Notes: generated from the sequence alone by a model not told the origin. A stretch of DNA of 39,354 nucleotides from Candidatus Poribacteria bacterium (GCA_022394775.1 JAGFCB010000137.1:1-39354), one strand, 5' to 3'. Positions 1 through 8,168 are shown, counted from the stretch's first letter. Made by a program: numbers and translations.

Positions 1-1064
1 GGGGCTGCAGAAATGATCGTCGGTTGCGTATCAAGGAGTTGGAAAATCCGTTCCGAGGATGCCATCGCGTTTTGGAAGATAGTATATTTTTCGCTCAGTT
101 CGCGGATGGGCCAGAAGAAGCGTTCAGCGTAGCGGATAAACATCACCAGGCCCCCGAAGGTCAGCGCGTTTTGCACGATTTGTCCACCGCCGTACCAGAT
201 AATCACAGCCGTTGCGAGTGATGCTGCTACCTCTATCAGTGGGTGAAAGATCGAAAAATAGAAGATGCTTTTCAGGTTGGCAGCGAGGTATCGTCGGTTT
301 CGCTCATTAAACCGGAGATGGCTCCGTCGTTCTTGCGCGAACAGCTTCATCGTTGTCATCCCGACGATGTTTTCTTGTAAAAAGGCGTTGATTCTTGCAA
401 GCTGCTTACGTTGTTCTCGGAACGCACGACGCGAATAGATCTGATAAACGAGCGTCGCACCGAAGATGATAGGGATCACGGCGAATGTCACGAGTGCAAG
501 TTTCCAATTATAGAGGATCATCACAACGACAATTCCGAAGATGCGGAGCAGGTTCGCAAAAACCGTAATCACACCGGAAGAAAAGAGTTCATTGAGGACT
601 TGAACATCTCCCATCACGCGGGTCATCAATCTACCAACCGGATTTTTATCAAAAAACTGCACGTCCAAGCGTTGTAAATGTGCAAAGAGTGTCTGGCGGA
701 GATCGTGCATCACATGTTGTCCGATCATCTGTGTGCGATACTCTTCAAAGTAACTAAACACGAACTCGCTGATCAATGCGCACACGAAAAAAATAACGAT
801 AGTAATTAATCCCTCTAATATAGCAGGGCTTAACCCTTCTGATACGCCGCGGGTAATGTAGTCGTCAATAGCGAGCTGCATCAGAAACGGGCCCGCCAGT
901 TGCGAAAGCGTATTCCCCACCATGAGAAATCCGATGATGAGCAGCTGGAATTTATACGGATTGAGGTACGCCAGAAGGCGTTTCATCAATACCCGGTCAT
1001 AAACTTTTCCGAGGTCTTGCTCCTCATCGCTATATTCGTATAGGTCGCCTCCCATGCCAAACAC
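1..1064 (-). CDS. ABC exporter half-transporter, N-terminal membrane domain (partial)
   Basis: The reverse strand is open from position 1064 to the left edge, so the protein is cut by the window and only its membrane domain is visible. The translation contains the exporter-type TMD, for example RLLAYLNPYKFQLLIIGFLM near the start, then HLQRLDVQFFDKNPVGRLMT, a coupling-helix region typical of MdlB/MsbA-like exporters. The ATP-binding domain must lie beyond position 1. I chose the GTG at 1064 because AGGAGG lies 9 bases upstream of it; the in-frame ATG at 1055 is 18 bases away. The gene lies 70 bp downstream of a second half-transporter on the same strand, so the two probably form a heterodimeric exporter. 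The substrate cannot be told. Confidence 0.85.
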   Translation of the reverse strand, partial: MFGMGGDLYEYSDEEQDLGKVYDRVLMKRLLAYLNPYKFQLLIIGFLMVGNTLSQLAGPFLMQLAIDDYITRGVSEGLSPAILEGLITIVIFFVCALISEFVFSYFEEYRTQMIGQHVMHDLRQTLFAHLQRLDVQFFDKNPVGRLMTRVMGDVQVLNELFSSGVITVFANLLRIFGIVVVMILYNWKLALVTFAVIPIIFGATLVYQIYSRRAFREQRKQLARINAFLQENIVGMTTMKLFAQERRSHLRFNERNRRYLAANLKSIFYFSIFHPLIEVAASLATAVIIWYGGGQIVQNALTFGGLVMFIRYAERFFWPIRELSEKYTIFQNAMASSERIFQLLDTQPTIISAA

Positions 1065-1134
1065 AGGTGGATACCTCCTTTGATAATAGGTTGTCGCTTG
1101 GCGTGCTTACAAAGCGCGCCTATAGTTGTGCCGG

Positions 1135-2922
1135 TTACAGTTCCTCAAGTTCCTCTTGTAGGAGTTGTGTTTCATAAATACCAGCGTAAATCCCGTTCTG
1201 TTCGAGGAGTTGTTCGTGCGTGCCTGCCTCAACAATGCTGCCCTCATCAAGAACGACGATGTGATCGGCGTCCTTGACGGTAGAGATACGGTGTGAGATG
1301 AGGATTGTCGTGCGATCCTTCATAATTTCGGTGAGCCTACTGAGAATCGTGTCTTCTGTTTGGGTATCCACATTTGCGAATGCGTCGTCAAGAATCAGAA
1401 TTTTCGGTTTAATGATAATCGCACGTGCAAGTGCGCTCCGTTGGCGTTGTCCTCCCGAAATTGTCAATCCGCGTTCACCGAGGAGTGTTTCTAACCCGTC
1501 TGGGAACTCCTCAATCTGTTCGAGGAGATCTGCGGTGTGTGCCGCGTCTCTTATCTGTGCCGCCTCTGGTGTTTCAAGACCGTAGGCGATATTGTTTTGC
1601 AAATAGTCAGAGAAAAGAAACGGTTCCTGCTCGACTACCCCGATGCTGGATCGGAGAACATTTAACGGTATATCCTGAATATCTACGCCATCAACAAAGA
1701 CGGTGCCACGTTTTGCTTGGCGAATGCGTGGAATTAGATTGATCAGTGTGGATTTCCCGGATCCTGTCCCGCCGATAATTGCGAGTGTCTTACCGCGTTC
1801 AATTTTCAGGTTGATGCCCTTAAGCACAGGCGTTCCATCGGGATACGCAAAATTAAGGTCTCTAAATTCGATTTCACCTTCAATATCTTTGATCCCCCAT
1901 TTCACCTGCTCACCATCAAAGATTTCCGGCTTCTCATTGAAAATCGCTTGGATGCGCCCCATAGACGCTGCACCCCGTTCAAAGGTGTTGACGATAAAAC
2001 CGAGCGTGATCATCGGACGGATGAGCATCATGAGATAGGCGTTGAACGCTACGAAAGTACCGAGCGACATTTCGCCATTAACAACGCGGAGTCCACCCAT
2101 CCCAAGAAGGACGGCAATGCCGATGCCCGGCAAAAAGCGAAAAAGCGGGAAAAAGAAGGTCATCAATCGGATCTGCCGCTGGTTACGGTCAACAAACTCT
2201 TGATTCAGTTCTTGGAAGTGTTCAATTTCGCTTGCCTCAAGTGTATACGCCTTGACAACACGGACACCGGACAAATTTTCTTGTACTTTAGTGTTCAGTG
2301 TTGAGAAGGCCTCTTGGATACCCTCATAATGGGTATGCAACCGTTTTCCAAGAAATCGAATCAAGATGGCGAGCATTGGATAAGGGAGTAGTACGACGAG
2401 CGTCAAGGTTACATCAATACGCAGCATAATGGTGAGTGCGAGACCAAAAAATACGATTGCGTCTGCTGTATACATGACAGCACTACTCAGCACCATTCTG
2501 ATGGCGTTTAGATCGCTGGTTGCACGCGTCATCAGGTCGCCGGTGCGGACGTTATCGTAATATGCTGCCGAGAGTTTCTGGAGATGGAGGAAGAAGTCCG
2601 CCCGGAGGTGAAACTCCATCTGCCGTGCGACACCTTGGATGGTGTAGCGTTGGATGAAACGCAGGGTACCGCCAACGAGCGCGATCCCAAAAATCAGCAT
2701 CGCGAAAAAGAGAATCCGTCCTGAGGATATCGTAAAGGTTTCTCCCACATAAGTTGGGTCATACTGGCTTCTCCACGCGAGTGCTAACTCATCGACAACC
2801 ATCTCCATGATCTTTGGGCTAATCAGCAGGAGCACGTTTGTCACAAGAACGAGGCAGAAACTGATGATGATAGCGTACCGATACCGAATGACATACTTCT
2901 TGAGACCGAGTAAACTGCGAAT
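1135..2922 (-). CDS. ABC exporter half-transporter with fused ATPase domain (MdlA-like)
   Basis: This is a full-length TMD-NBD half-transporter of about 595 residues. The ATPase domain shows Walker A GGTGSGKSTL, Q-loop VEQEPF, signature ISGGQRQR, Walker B ILILDDAFANVD and H-loop ISHR. The usual catalytic Glu after Walker B is Asp, as in the degenerate site of heterodimeric exporters (TM287/288, BmrCD type), which fits pairing with the gene next to it. The start is odd. The first ATG/GTG/TTG in frame is GTG at 2844, but that cuts off half of the first membrane helix. The reading frame continues upstream through RSLLGLKKYVIRYRYAIII, a typical N-terminus for the family, to an ATT at 2922 with AGGAG 7 bases before it. 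No better start exists before the in-frame stop. I therefore infer a rare AUU start. Confidence 0.88.
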   Translation of the reverse strand: MRSLLGLKKYVIRYRYAIIISFCLVLVTNVLLLISPKIMEMVVDELALAWRSQYDPTYVGETFTISSGRILFFAMLIFGIALVGGTLRFIQRYTIQGVARQMEFHLRADFFLHLQKLSAAYYDNVRTGDLMTRATSDLNAIRMVLSSAVMYTADAIVFFGLALTIMLRIDVTLTLVVLLPYPMLAILIRFLGKRLHTHYEGIQEAFSTLNTKVQENLSGVRVVKAYTLEASEIEHFQELNQEFVDRNQRQIRLMTFFFPLFRFLPGIGIAVLLGMGGLRVVNGEMSLGTFVAFNAYLMMLIRPMITLGFIVNTFERGAASMGRIQAIFNEKPEIFDGEQVKWGIKDIEGEIEFRDLNFAYPDGTPVLKGINLKIERGKTLAIIGGTGSGKSTLINLIPRIRQAKRGTVFVDGVDIQDIPLNVLRSSIGVVEQEPFLFSDYLQNNIAYGLETPEAAQIRDAAHTADLLEQIEEFPDGLETLLGERGLTISGGQRQRSALARAIIIKPKILILDDAFANVDTQTEDTILSRLTEIMKDRTTILISHRISTVKDADHIVVLDEGSIVEAGTHEQLLEQNGIYAGIYETQLLQEELEEL

Positions 2923-3046
2923 GGTGGGACTCCTTTCCGGCAGGCAAACCGCGCGTCGTTATTGTTTATTTTGACGAAAATGTTGGATATGTGTTTAATC
3001 AAGTTTGCGGATAGTCGACTACTGACAGCCTTTCCGAAAAATATAT

Positions 3047-3076
3047 TTGACATCATTCCCTCCTGCAGTGTATGAT
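3047..3076 (+). promoter_or_regulatory. sigma-70 promoter of gnd
   Basis: TTGACA (3047-3052) and TATGAT (3071-3076) are separated by 18 bases, close to the sigma-70 consensus. The predicted start near 3083 leaves a leader of about 29 bases carrying the AGGAGG (3098-3103) of the 6-phosphogluconate dehydrogenase gene. The site lies in the divergent gap to the ABC exporter. Confidence 0.7.
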
Positions 3077-3111
3077 ATGCAAAATACACACTACCATAGG
3101 AGGAAACAGAT

Positions 3112-4575
3112 TTGGCGGCAGATATTGGACTCATCGGATTAGCAGTGATGGGCGAAAACCTTGCACTGAACATGGAAAGCAAAGGTTTTGAGGTGGCGGT
3201 CTTTAACCGTACTGTCTCACGCGTTGACAATTTCATCGCGGGTGCAGCAAACGGCAAAAATATCACCGGTACACATTCTATACCTGAACTAATTGAGAAA
3301 CTCGACAGCCCCCGCAAAATTATCTTGATGGTGAAAGCGGGGGAACCTGTCGATGCTTTTATCGAATTACTCGTTCCACACCTCTCAAAAGGCGATTTGA
3401 TTATCGACGGTGGGAACTCCAACTTTAATGATACGGTCCGCCGACATGCGGCGTTAGCCGAACAGGGTATTCTGTTTATCGGCACGGGTATCTCCGGCGG
3501 CGAGGAAGGCGCGCTCAAAGGACCAGCGATGATGCCGGGCGGTTCAGCCGAAGCGTACGCACTCGTGGAACCCATTTTCACGAAGATTGCGGCGCAGGTA
3601 GACGGAACGCCGTGCTGTTCCTACATCGGACCTGACGGCGCGGGGCATTACGTCAAGATGGTGCATAACGGCATCGAATACGGCGATATGCAACTAATAT
3701 GCGAAGCCTATTCCTTGATGAAAGGCATTTTGGGAATGAACGCTGAAGAAATGCACGCGGTCTTCAGCGAATGGAATAGCGGTGAACTAAATTCTTACCT
3801 CATCGAAATCACTGCTGACATCTTCACACAACTTGACAGTACTGGCACGCCTTTTGTAGATGTTGTACTGGACCAAGCGGGACAAAAAGGTACCGGCAAA
3901 TGGACGAGTATCTCAGCACTGGATCTCGGTATCTCTGCACCGACGATAGCGGAGGCGGTTTTTGCGCGGTGTATCTCCGCCGTCAAAAGCGAACGTGTTG
4001 CCGCGGAGCAGGTTATTCAAGGTCCCACTGGAGCATTCCAAGGCGACCGAGATGAAGCACTGAAGGCGATTCACGATGCCCTTTACGCAGCGAAAATTTG
4101 CTCTTATGCCCAAGGTTTCGCTTTAATGCGGGAAGCCAGCGAAGAATTTGGGTGGAATTTGGATCTCGGTCAAATCAGTTTGGGTTGGCGTGGTGGATGT
4201 ATCATCCGCGCAAAATTCTTGCATCGGATCGCTGAAGCATTTGAGCGGGATCCCGCGCTTCCAAATCTTCTCCTCGATTCCTATTTCCGAGGCGTGATTG
4301 AAGCGGCACAACCGAACTGGCGGAACGTCATCGGCACCGCCACACAACTTGGTGTCCCGATCCCGGCATTTAGTTCCGCTTTAGCCTATTTCGATAGCTA
4401 CCGCAGCGGCAGACTCTCCGCGAACCTCATCCAAGCGATGCGCGACTACTTCGGCGCACACACCTACCATAAACTCGATGCAGACGGGAACACGATTCTC
4501 GGAAAAGATGGCGAGCCGACGGTATTCCATACCGAATGGATGCTTGAAGGTCGCCCGGAAATCATTGTTGATTGA
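3112..4575 (+). CDS. gnd: 6-phosphogluconate dehydrogenase, decarboxylating
   Basis: This enzyme oxidises and decarboxylates 6-phosphogluconate to ribulose 5-phosphate with NADP+ in the oxidative pentose phosphate pathway. At 487 residues it has the usual length of the long form. The N-terminal Rossmann motif is GLAVMGENLALN, followed by DGGNS, the substrate loop GISGGEEGA, HYVKMVHNGIEYGDMQLI with the catalytic Lys and His-Asn, and GQKGTGKWT. The C-terminus keeps YFGAHTYHKLD. The start codon is TTG, chosen because AGGAGG stands 8 bases before it. The gene has its own sigma-70 promoter and is followed, after a repeat, by a HAD hydrolase and a hydroxyacid dehydrogenase on the same strand. Confidence 0.97.
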   Translation: MAADIGLIGLAVMGENLALNMESKGFEVAVFNRTVSRVDNFIAGAANGKNITGTHSIPELIEKLDSPRKIILMVKAGEPVDAFIELLVPHLSKGDLIIDGGNSNFNDTVRRHAALAEQGILFIGTGISGGEEGALKGPAMMPGGSAEAYALVEPIFTKIAAQVDGTPCCSYIGPDGAGHYVKMVHNGIEYGDMQLICEAYSLMKGILGMNAEEMHAVFSEWNSGELNSYLIEITADIFTQLDSTGTPFVDVVLDQAGQKGTGKWTSISALDLGISAPTIAEAVFARCISAVKSERVAAEQVIQGPTGAFQGDRDEALKAIHDALYAAKICSYAQGFALMREASEEFGWNLDLGQISLGWRGGCIIRAKFLHRIAEAFERDPALPNLLLDSYFRGVIEAAQPNWRNVIGTATQLGVPIPAFSSALAYFDSYRSGRLSANLIQAMRDYFGAHTYHKLDADGNTILGKDGEPTVFHTEWMLEGRPEIIVD

Positions 4576-4624
4576 AGTTATTCTGTAGGGAATCGGAGTT
4601 CCGGCCTACAATCGGACCCGTAAG

Positions 4625-4708
4625 CCCGCAATAAAATGGAGGGCGGATTTGAGAACGGCGCGCCGAAGTCTTGACGCACGTTGTTCTTCCGCAAGATAAA
4701 ATTAAAAA
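4625..4708 (+). repeat. dispersed repeat ending at the HAD gene start
   Basis: The gap between gnd and the HAD gene holds a copy of a repeat found again near the right end of the window (38984-39053 minus and 39105-39184 plus). Shared blocks are GGAGGGCGGATTT, a TTGACGCAC block and CTTCCGCAAGATAAAAT. The last block runs directly into the ATG at 4709, so the repeat supplies the whole upstream region of the HAD gene. No Shine-Dalgarno sequence stronger than CAAGA is visible. Confidence 0.6.
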
Positions 4709-5605
4709 ATGACGCAAGGACCCCAGCAAGCACTCTACGATTTTGAACCGCAGCACGAGTTTTTCGTCGGCATCGATTCGGACGGTTGCGTTTTTAATAG
4801 CATGGAGGTCAAACACAACGACTGCTTCAGCGTGAACCTCGTCAAGCATTTCGGCTTGGCATCCATCTCACGACAAGTACATCAGGCATGGGATTTTGTG
4901 AATCTCTACTCAAAGACACGCGGCACAAATCGCTTCAAGGCGATCCTGCTGGTGTGCGATTTCTTACGCGAGATGTCGCTCGTGCAGAAGATGGGTGTCG
5001 CAGTGCCAGAACTTCCCTACCTACGCGAATGGTCGGAAACAGAGACGAAACTTGGTAACCCTGCACTACAGACCGCGATTGACAATGCCACTGGCGAGAG
5101 ATTCGATGAACTGAATCAGGTGATGGAATGGAGCCTCGGCGTGAATGAAAGTGTTGCTGAGATTGTCTATAACCTCCCCCCGTTTCCCGGTGTCCGAGAG
5201 ACATTGCAACGGCTGCAAAGCAAAGCGGATGTTATTGTTGTCTCTGCTACGCCGGACGAAGCACTCCAACGTGAATGGGATGAACACGAAATTGATACCT
5301 ACGTCGCGCTGATCGCCGGTCAAGAGATGGGTACGAAAACGGAGCATCTCACGATAACGACGAAAGACAGGTATCCCGAAAACCACGTCTTGATGCTCGG
5401 TGATTCACCCGGCGACCTGAAAGCGGCACAGGATGTAGGTGCGTTGTTCTTCCCTGTTAATCCGGGTGCCGAGGACACATCGTGGCAGCTCTTCCTTGAT
5501 GAAGCGATGGAAAAGTTTTTTAGCGGTCAGTACGCTGGCGCCTATGAGGACGCGTTGATTGACGAGTTTCAGGAATTGTTACCGGAAACCCCGCCGTGGC
5601 AGTGA
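4709..5605 (+). CDS. HAD-superfamily phosphatase/hydrolase
   Basis: The 298-residue protein carries the four HAD motifs. Motif I is GIDSDGCVF (nucleophile Asp and the second Asp, near residue 25), motif II is VVSAT with the Ser, motif III is probably the Lys of GTKTEH, and motif IV is GDSPGDLKAAQ. Between motifs I and II is a helical cap of about 150 residues. It is cytoplasmic, with no signal peptide. The likely reaction is phosphate-ester hydrolysis; the substrate is unknown. It lies in one direction with gnd and a 2-hydroxyacid dehydrogenase, which hints at sugar or acid metabolism but proves nothing. The start has no clear Shine-Dalgarno sequence and sits at the end of a dispersed repeat. 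Confidence 0.85.
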   Translation: MTQGPQQALYDFEPQHEFFVGIDSDGCVFNSMEVKHNDCFSVNLVKHFGLASISRQVHQAWDFVNLYSKTRGTNRFKAILLVCDFLREMSLVQKMGVAVPELPYLREWSETETKLGNPALQTAIDNATGERFDELNQVMEWSLGVNESVAEIVYNLPPFPGVRETLQRLQSKADVIVVSATPDEALQREWDEHEIDTYVALIAGQEMGTKTEHLTITTKDRYPENHVLMLGDSPGDLKAAQDVGALFFPVNPGAEDTSWQLFLDEAMEKFFSGQYAGAYEDALIDEFQELLPETPPWQ

Positions 5606-5630
5606 TTGTCTGAACCAGGATTTACAGGAT
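5605..5630 (+). repeat. short dispersed-repeat remnant (CCAGGATTTACAGGAT)
   Basis: Just after the HAD stop codon is a sequence containing TCTGAACCAGGATTTACAGG. It resembles an intergenic repeat I associate from memory with many bacterial genomes; only one copy is visible here. The rest of the gap to 5774 shows nothing else I can support. Confidence 0.3.
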
Positions 5631-5774
5631 GAGGTGTATTCCGTTTATATCCAGCGGTTCGCTTTACAAAGTGTCTATATTCCAAAGGTTTCGATTGAAA
5701 CCCGAGACTAAAGAGATCTGTCGAATTTTTAAAGTCTTGTTGAGAGCGAAAAACCGCGTAACGAAAGGAACTTT

Positions 5775-6725
5775 ATGAAGATTTTACTTCAAGGACGTGT
5801 TGAAGGTGAACTCCGCCAGAGATTGGAGAGCATCATCGGTGATGAACACACATACATTGCGCCGAGTTCACGCGAGGAACTTATTGAGCAAGGCAAAGAT
5901 GCTGAAGTCTTCTTTGGCTACTGCAGTGAAGACCTTTTCCCGCATCTGCCCAACATCAAATGGATTCAATCCTCCAGTGCGGGTATGGATCGGCACATGT
6001 ATCCCGCGCTCCGCCAAAGCGATGTGCTTCTGACGAACGCTGCAGGCTTGTACGCAACGCACGTCGCCGACCAAGCCTTCGCGCTCCTGCTCGGTTTGGC
6101 GCGCGGTATCCACGAATCTGTTCGGAATCAGGATAAGCATCAATGGGGCGGCAGCCGTAGCATGCCGATGATAGAGATTGACGGGTTCAAGATCGGTATC
6201 GTCGGGATGGGCGGTATCGGGATGGAGATGGCGAAACGCGCAAAAGGGTTCGACATGTACGTTATGGCTGTTGATGCCTACCGTACCGATAAACCGGATA
6301 CCGTCGATGAACTGATGGGGATGGATCAGCTTGCAAACATGATGCGTCAAGTGGATGTCGTCATGATTGCGTGTCCGTTGACTGAGGAAACGCGAGGTCT
6401 TATCAATAAGGATAACTTATCCCTGATGCAACCGACAGCGTTCTTTATTAACGTCGCCCGCGGTCCGATTGTCAACGAACCGGATCTGATTGAGATTTTG
6501 GAAGCCGGTACAATCGCTGCCGCTGGCCTGGATGTCACTGAAACTGAGCCGCTCCAGGAAGACAGTCCGTTATGGGATTTTCACAACGTTATTATTTCGC
6601 CACATTCCGCGGGTGGTTCCCAGCACCGTATGCGCCGTATCACCGCGTTTTTCTTAGATAACTTGGAACGGTATCTGAAGGGTGAAGCGTTGAAGAACAT
6701 TGTGAATAAGCAGCTCGGTTTTTAG
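5775..6725 (+). CDS. D-isomer-specific 2-hydroxyacid dehydrogenase
   Basis: This 316-residue NAD(P)-dependent enzyme reduces a 2-oxoacid to a D-2-hydroxyacid or the reverse. The Rossmann motif GIVGMGGIGMEMAKRA lies near residue 140. The catalytic set is visible: Arg in NVARGPIVNE, Glu in LDVTETEPL and His in ISPHSAGG. The N-terminal part (RVEGELRQRLESIIGD and IKWIQSSSAGMDR) is the usual catalytic domain. AAGGA stands just before the ATG. It resembles the glyoxylate/hydroxypyruvate reductase-like branch, but the substrate cannot be decided from sequence. It is the last gene of the plus-strand group and is closed by a strong terminator. Confidence 0.93.
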   Translation: MKILLQGRVEGELRQRLESIIGDEHTYIAPSSREELIEQGKDAEVFFGYCSEDLFPHLPNIKWIQSSSAGMDRHMYPALRQSDVLLTNAAGLYATHVADQAFALLLGLARGIHESVRNQDKHQWGGSRSMPMIEIDGFKIGIVGMGGIGMEMAKRAKGFDMYVMAVDAYRTDKPDTVDELMGMDQLANMMRQVDVVMIACPLTEETRGLINKDNLSLMQPTAFFINVARGPIVNEPDLIEILEAGTIAAAGLDVTETEPLQEDSPLWDFHNVIISPHSAGGSQHRMRRITAFFLDNLERYLKGEALKNIVNKQLGF

Positions 6726-6742
6726 TATAAATATCTTTTTTT

Positions 6743-6778
6743 ACAGTGCCTCGGTCCCATGACGGAGGCACTGTTTTT
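6743..6778 (+). terminator. rho-independent terminator after the hydroxyacid dehydrogenase gene
   Basis: The arms ACAGTGCCTC (6743-6752) and GAGGCACTGT (6765-6774) pair perfectly. GTC/GAC extends the stem after one G-G mismatch, leaving a four-base loop CCAT, and T bases follow to 6778. An ATG at 6759 lies in the loop, which argues against it as a start for the next ORF. Confidence 0.88.
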
Positions 6779-6782
6779 GACT

Positions 6783-6989
6783 ATGATCGAATATAAAGGT
6801 TATATCGGAGTTGTTGACTTCGATCCGGAGATGGATCTCTTTCACGGAACAGTGATTAATACACAAGACATAATTACATTCTACGGGGCATCTGTGGTTG
6901 AACTTCGAGAGGAGATGCGGAAATCACTTGAGGTCTACTTTTAAGTTTACGAAGAACAAGGGAAAGTGCCAGAGGAACCTTCTTCAGAT
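6783..6989 (+). pseudogene. HicB-family antitoxin, broken by a nonsense codon
   Basis: From the ATG at 6783 the translation MIEYKGYIGVVDFDPEMDLF followed by HGTVINTQDIITFYGASVVE and LREEMRKSLEVYF matches the HicB antitoxin N-terminal fold. At 6942-6944 a TAA stands where a Glu codon (GAA) is expected. In the same frame the family pattern resumes as VYEEQGKVPEEPSS, corresponding to the usual (D/E)YLExCxExGxxPExPxS segment. After about 6989 the expected DNA-binding tail is no longer recognisable. No HicA toxin is beside it. The earlier in-frame ATG at 6759 lies inside the terminator loop. I read this as a decayed antitoxin; a functional 53-residue peptide is not excluded. Confidence 0.7.
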
Positions 6990-7097
6990 ATACTTTTTTT
7001 CATTCTTCGTCCTAAATGCTGTATTATTTTAATGATTGGTTACGGAAACATTATCTGTTTTTCCAATACGAATGAATAAAGCAATGGAGAACGACCG

Positions 7098-7284
7098 ATG
7101 GATATGTTAGCTGAAAGATTAGACGCGAAGTTACGCGAATGGGAACCGAATATTGCAGCGACAGTCAGGGAACGAATTTTGGAAATCATTAGATCTTGCA
7201 GACCAAGATGCGTTGGATATAATGCGATCGCGTGCTGTAGAACAGGAAGTTTTGGATATACTCGATGAACTCGTATCCCGGTGA
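7098..7284 (+). pseudogene. antitoxin partner of a PemK/MazF-like toxin, frameshifted
   Basis: The ATG at 7098 has GGAGA 8 bases upstream. It opens a helical, charged reading frame, MDMLAERLDAKLREWEPNIA, continuing to RERILEII. Around 7190-7192 the frame breaks: one extra base gives ATTAGAT where ATTGAT would continue the protein. In the next frame it resumes as DLADQDALDIMRSRAVEQEV and ends LDELVSR at the TGA 7282-7284. The second fossil at 8236-8284 has the unbroken version (LEIIDFADQD), which supports a one-base insertion here. The ancestral protein was about 61 residues. Its stop overlaps the start of the toxin gene, the usual antitoxin-first arrangement. I do not recognise a named antitoxin family. 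Confidence 0.65.
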
Positions 7285-7606
7285 GTTTTAGTTGGCGGAC
7301 CTCGGTTTAGCAGCGAGACCCCGATCTGTGCTTGTGGTATCGCGTTACGATCCAGATCCACCACGAAATCTAATAATCTATATCCCCTTAACAACCCAAT
7401 ACAGAGAAAGTCAGTATGAGGTAGCACTTCCAAGGTTGAGGTTTCTTAATCAACAATCTTACGTTAATGTGCAGGGATTAGGTTCTATAGAGAAGGTTCG
7501 ACTTGAGCGGAGGCTTGGCAAACTTTCAGACTATGTAATGGCAGAAATTAAGAACACTATCAGGTTCGTTTTAGATTTGGAAACAGATTCCGCCAAAATC
7601 AACTAA
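7265..7606 (+). pseudogene. PemK/MazF-family toxin, interrupted by an amber codon
   Basis: The ATG at 7265 overlaps the end of the antitoxin gene and reads MNSYPGEF, then TAG (7289-7291), then LADLGLAARPRSVLVVSRYD. MazF/PemK proteins have a Trp at the TAG position (pattern GEIWWVDLG or GEFWLADLG), so the stop is a TGG-to-TAG change. The rest of the family fold is intact: IYIPLTTQ, YEVALPRLRF, the QGLGSIEKVRLERRLGKLS segment and a final helix ending near 7606. The family cleaves RNA at short sequences. A restart at TTG 7292 would lose the first strand. With the frameshifted antitoxin next to it, the module is most likely dead. Confidence 0.75.
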
Positions 7607-7727
7607 ACCTTCTATGGAATTAGCAAAAGAAGGCAAGGCACGGAAACTTCACTCTACAACGCAACTTGATTGACCACTATGAACGATTGGATTCAATCCG
7701 TCGGTGGTTTACAGCACTGCATACGCT

Positions 7728-7780
7728 GTGTCAAGGTGTATCTTCGGTTTTTAGAGCGTAGGTCCCAGTGATAGAATACT
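7728..7780 (+). repeat. diverged direct repeat, copy 1
   Basis: This segment begins GTGTCAAGGTGTATCTTC and ends GATAGAATACT. It matches 8289-8343 (GTGTCAAGGTATATTTCC to GACAGAATACT) with many substitutions and small length changes. Both copies lie downstream of related antitoxin sequences, suggesting duplication of a whole toxin-antitoxin locus and later decay. Confidence 0.5.
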
Positions 7781-7858
7781 AAAACACTAATTAGAACCTT
7801 GCAATGTTTTCGCGAGGCAGAAAGAATTCTCGTAACAGGTGAAAATTAACTTGTGGAC

Positions 7859-7890
7859 AGCGAAGTTCTCGTGCTTCGTTTTTTATTTTT
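7859..7890 (+). terminator. weak terminator-like hairpin with a T tract
   Basis: CGAAG (7861-7865) pairs with CTTCG (7874-7878) across an eight-base loop, extendable by a G-T and an A-T pair, and is followed by TTTTTTATTTTT. It could end transcription from the decayed toxin locus. Confidence 0.4.
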
Positions 7891-7922
7891 TAGTGTTGTT
7901 TTAGATAATAATGGAGGGTATC

Positions 7923-8168
7923 ATGAGAGGTAGAGCGTCCATTCCACAACATGTTCGAGAAACACTCGGTGAAAATATCCGAAGGGAGCGCGTTATCCGA
8001 AAAATGACCCAAGACGAACTCGCTAAGAAGATCGGTACCTCACAAATGATGGTTTCCCGTTTTGAGAAAGGAAAGGATTCTCCTTCGGTTTGGAGATGCT
8101 ATCGGATAGCGAAAGTTTTTAATACCACTGTTGAACAACTTTTGACTGAAAAGTTATCTTTTGACTGA
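7923..8168 (+). CDS. XRE-family helix-turn-helix protein
   Basis: An 81-residue DNA-binding protein with one Cro/C1-type HTH: GENIRRERVIRKMTQDELAK, KIGTSQMMVSRFEKG with the recognition helix, then a final helix YRIAKVFNTTVEQLL. The ATG at 7923 is preferred because GGAGG (7913-7917) stands 5 bases before it; the in-frame ATG at 7911 overlaps that site. Small solo HTH genes of this kind are often antitoxins or autoregulators, and the neighbours here are decayed toxin-antitoxin genes; no toxin partner is visible. The last three codons (SFD) come from a 19-bp tandem duplication that moved the stop: without it the protein would end at EKL followed by TAA. Confidence 0.8.
   Translation: MRGRASIPQHVRETLGENIRRERVIRKMTQDELAKKIGTSQMMVSRFEKGKDSPSVWRCYRIAKVFNTTVEQLLTEKLSFD

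Larger units (their letters stand above)
7607..7922. other. gap between the toxin pseudogene and the HTH gene
   Basis: No gene is supported in these 316 bases. The stretch 7728-7780 is a diverged copy of 8289-8343 and is listed separately. A weak terminator-like hairpin lies at 7859-7890. Confidence 0.5.

Noticed and set aside
2841..3581. 246-residue minus-strand ORF
   Set aside because: It lies mostly antisense to gnd, whose motifs are clear, and has no family features; its end also overlaps the exporter start region.
7289..7291. Possible recoding of TAG (or TAA at 6942) as sense
   Set aside because: TAG ends nasT and TAA or TGA end other intact genes, and the neighbouring antitoxin has a frameshift, so decay is simpler.
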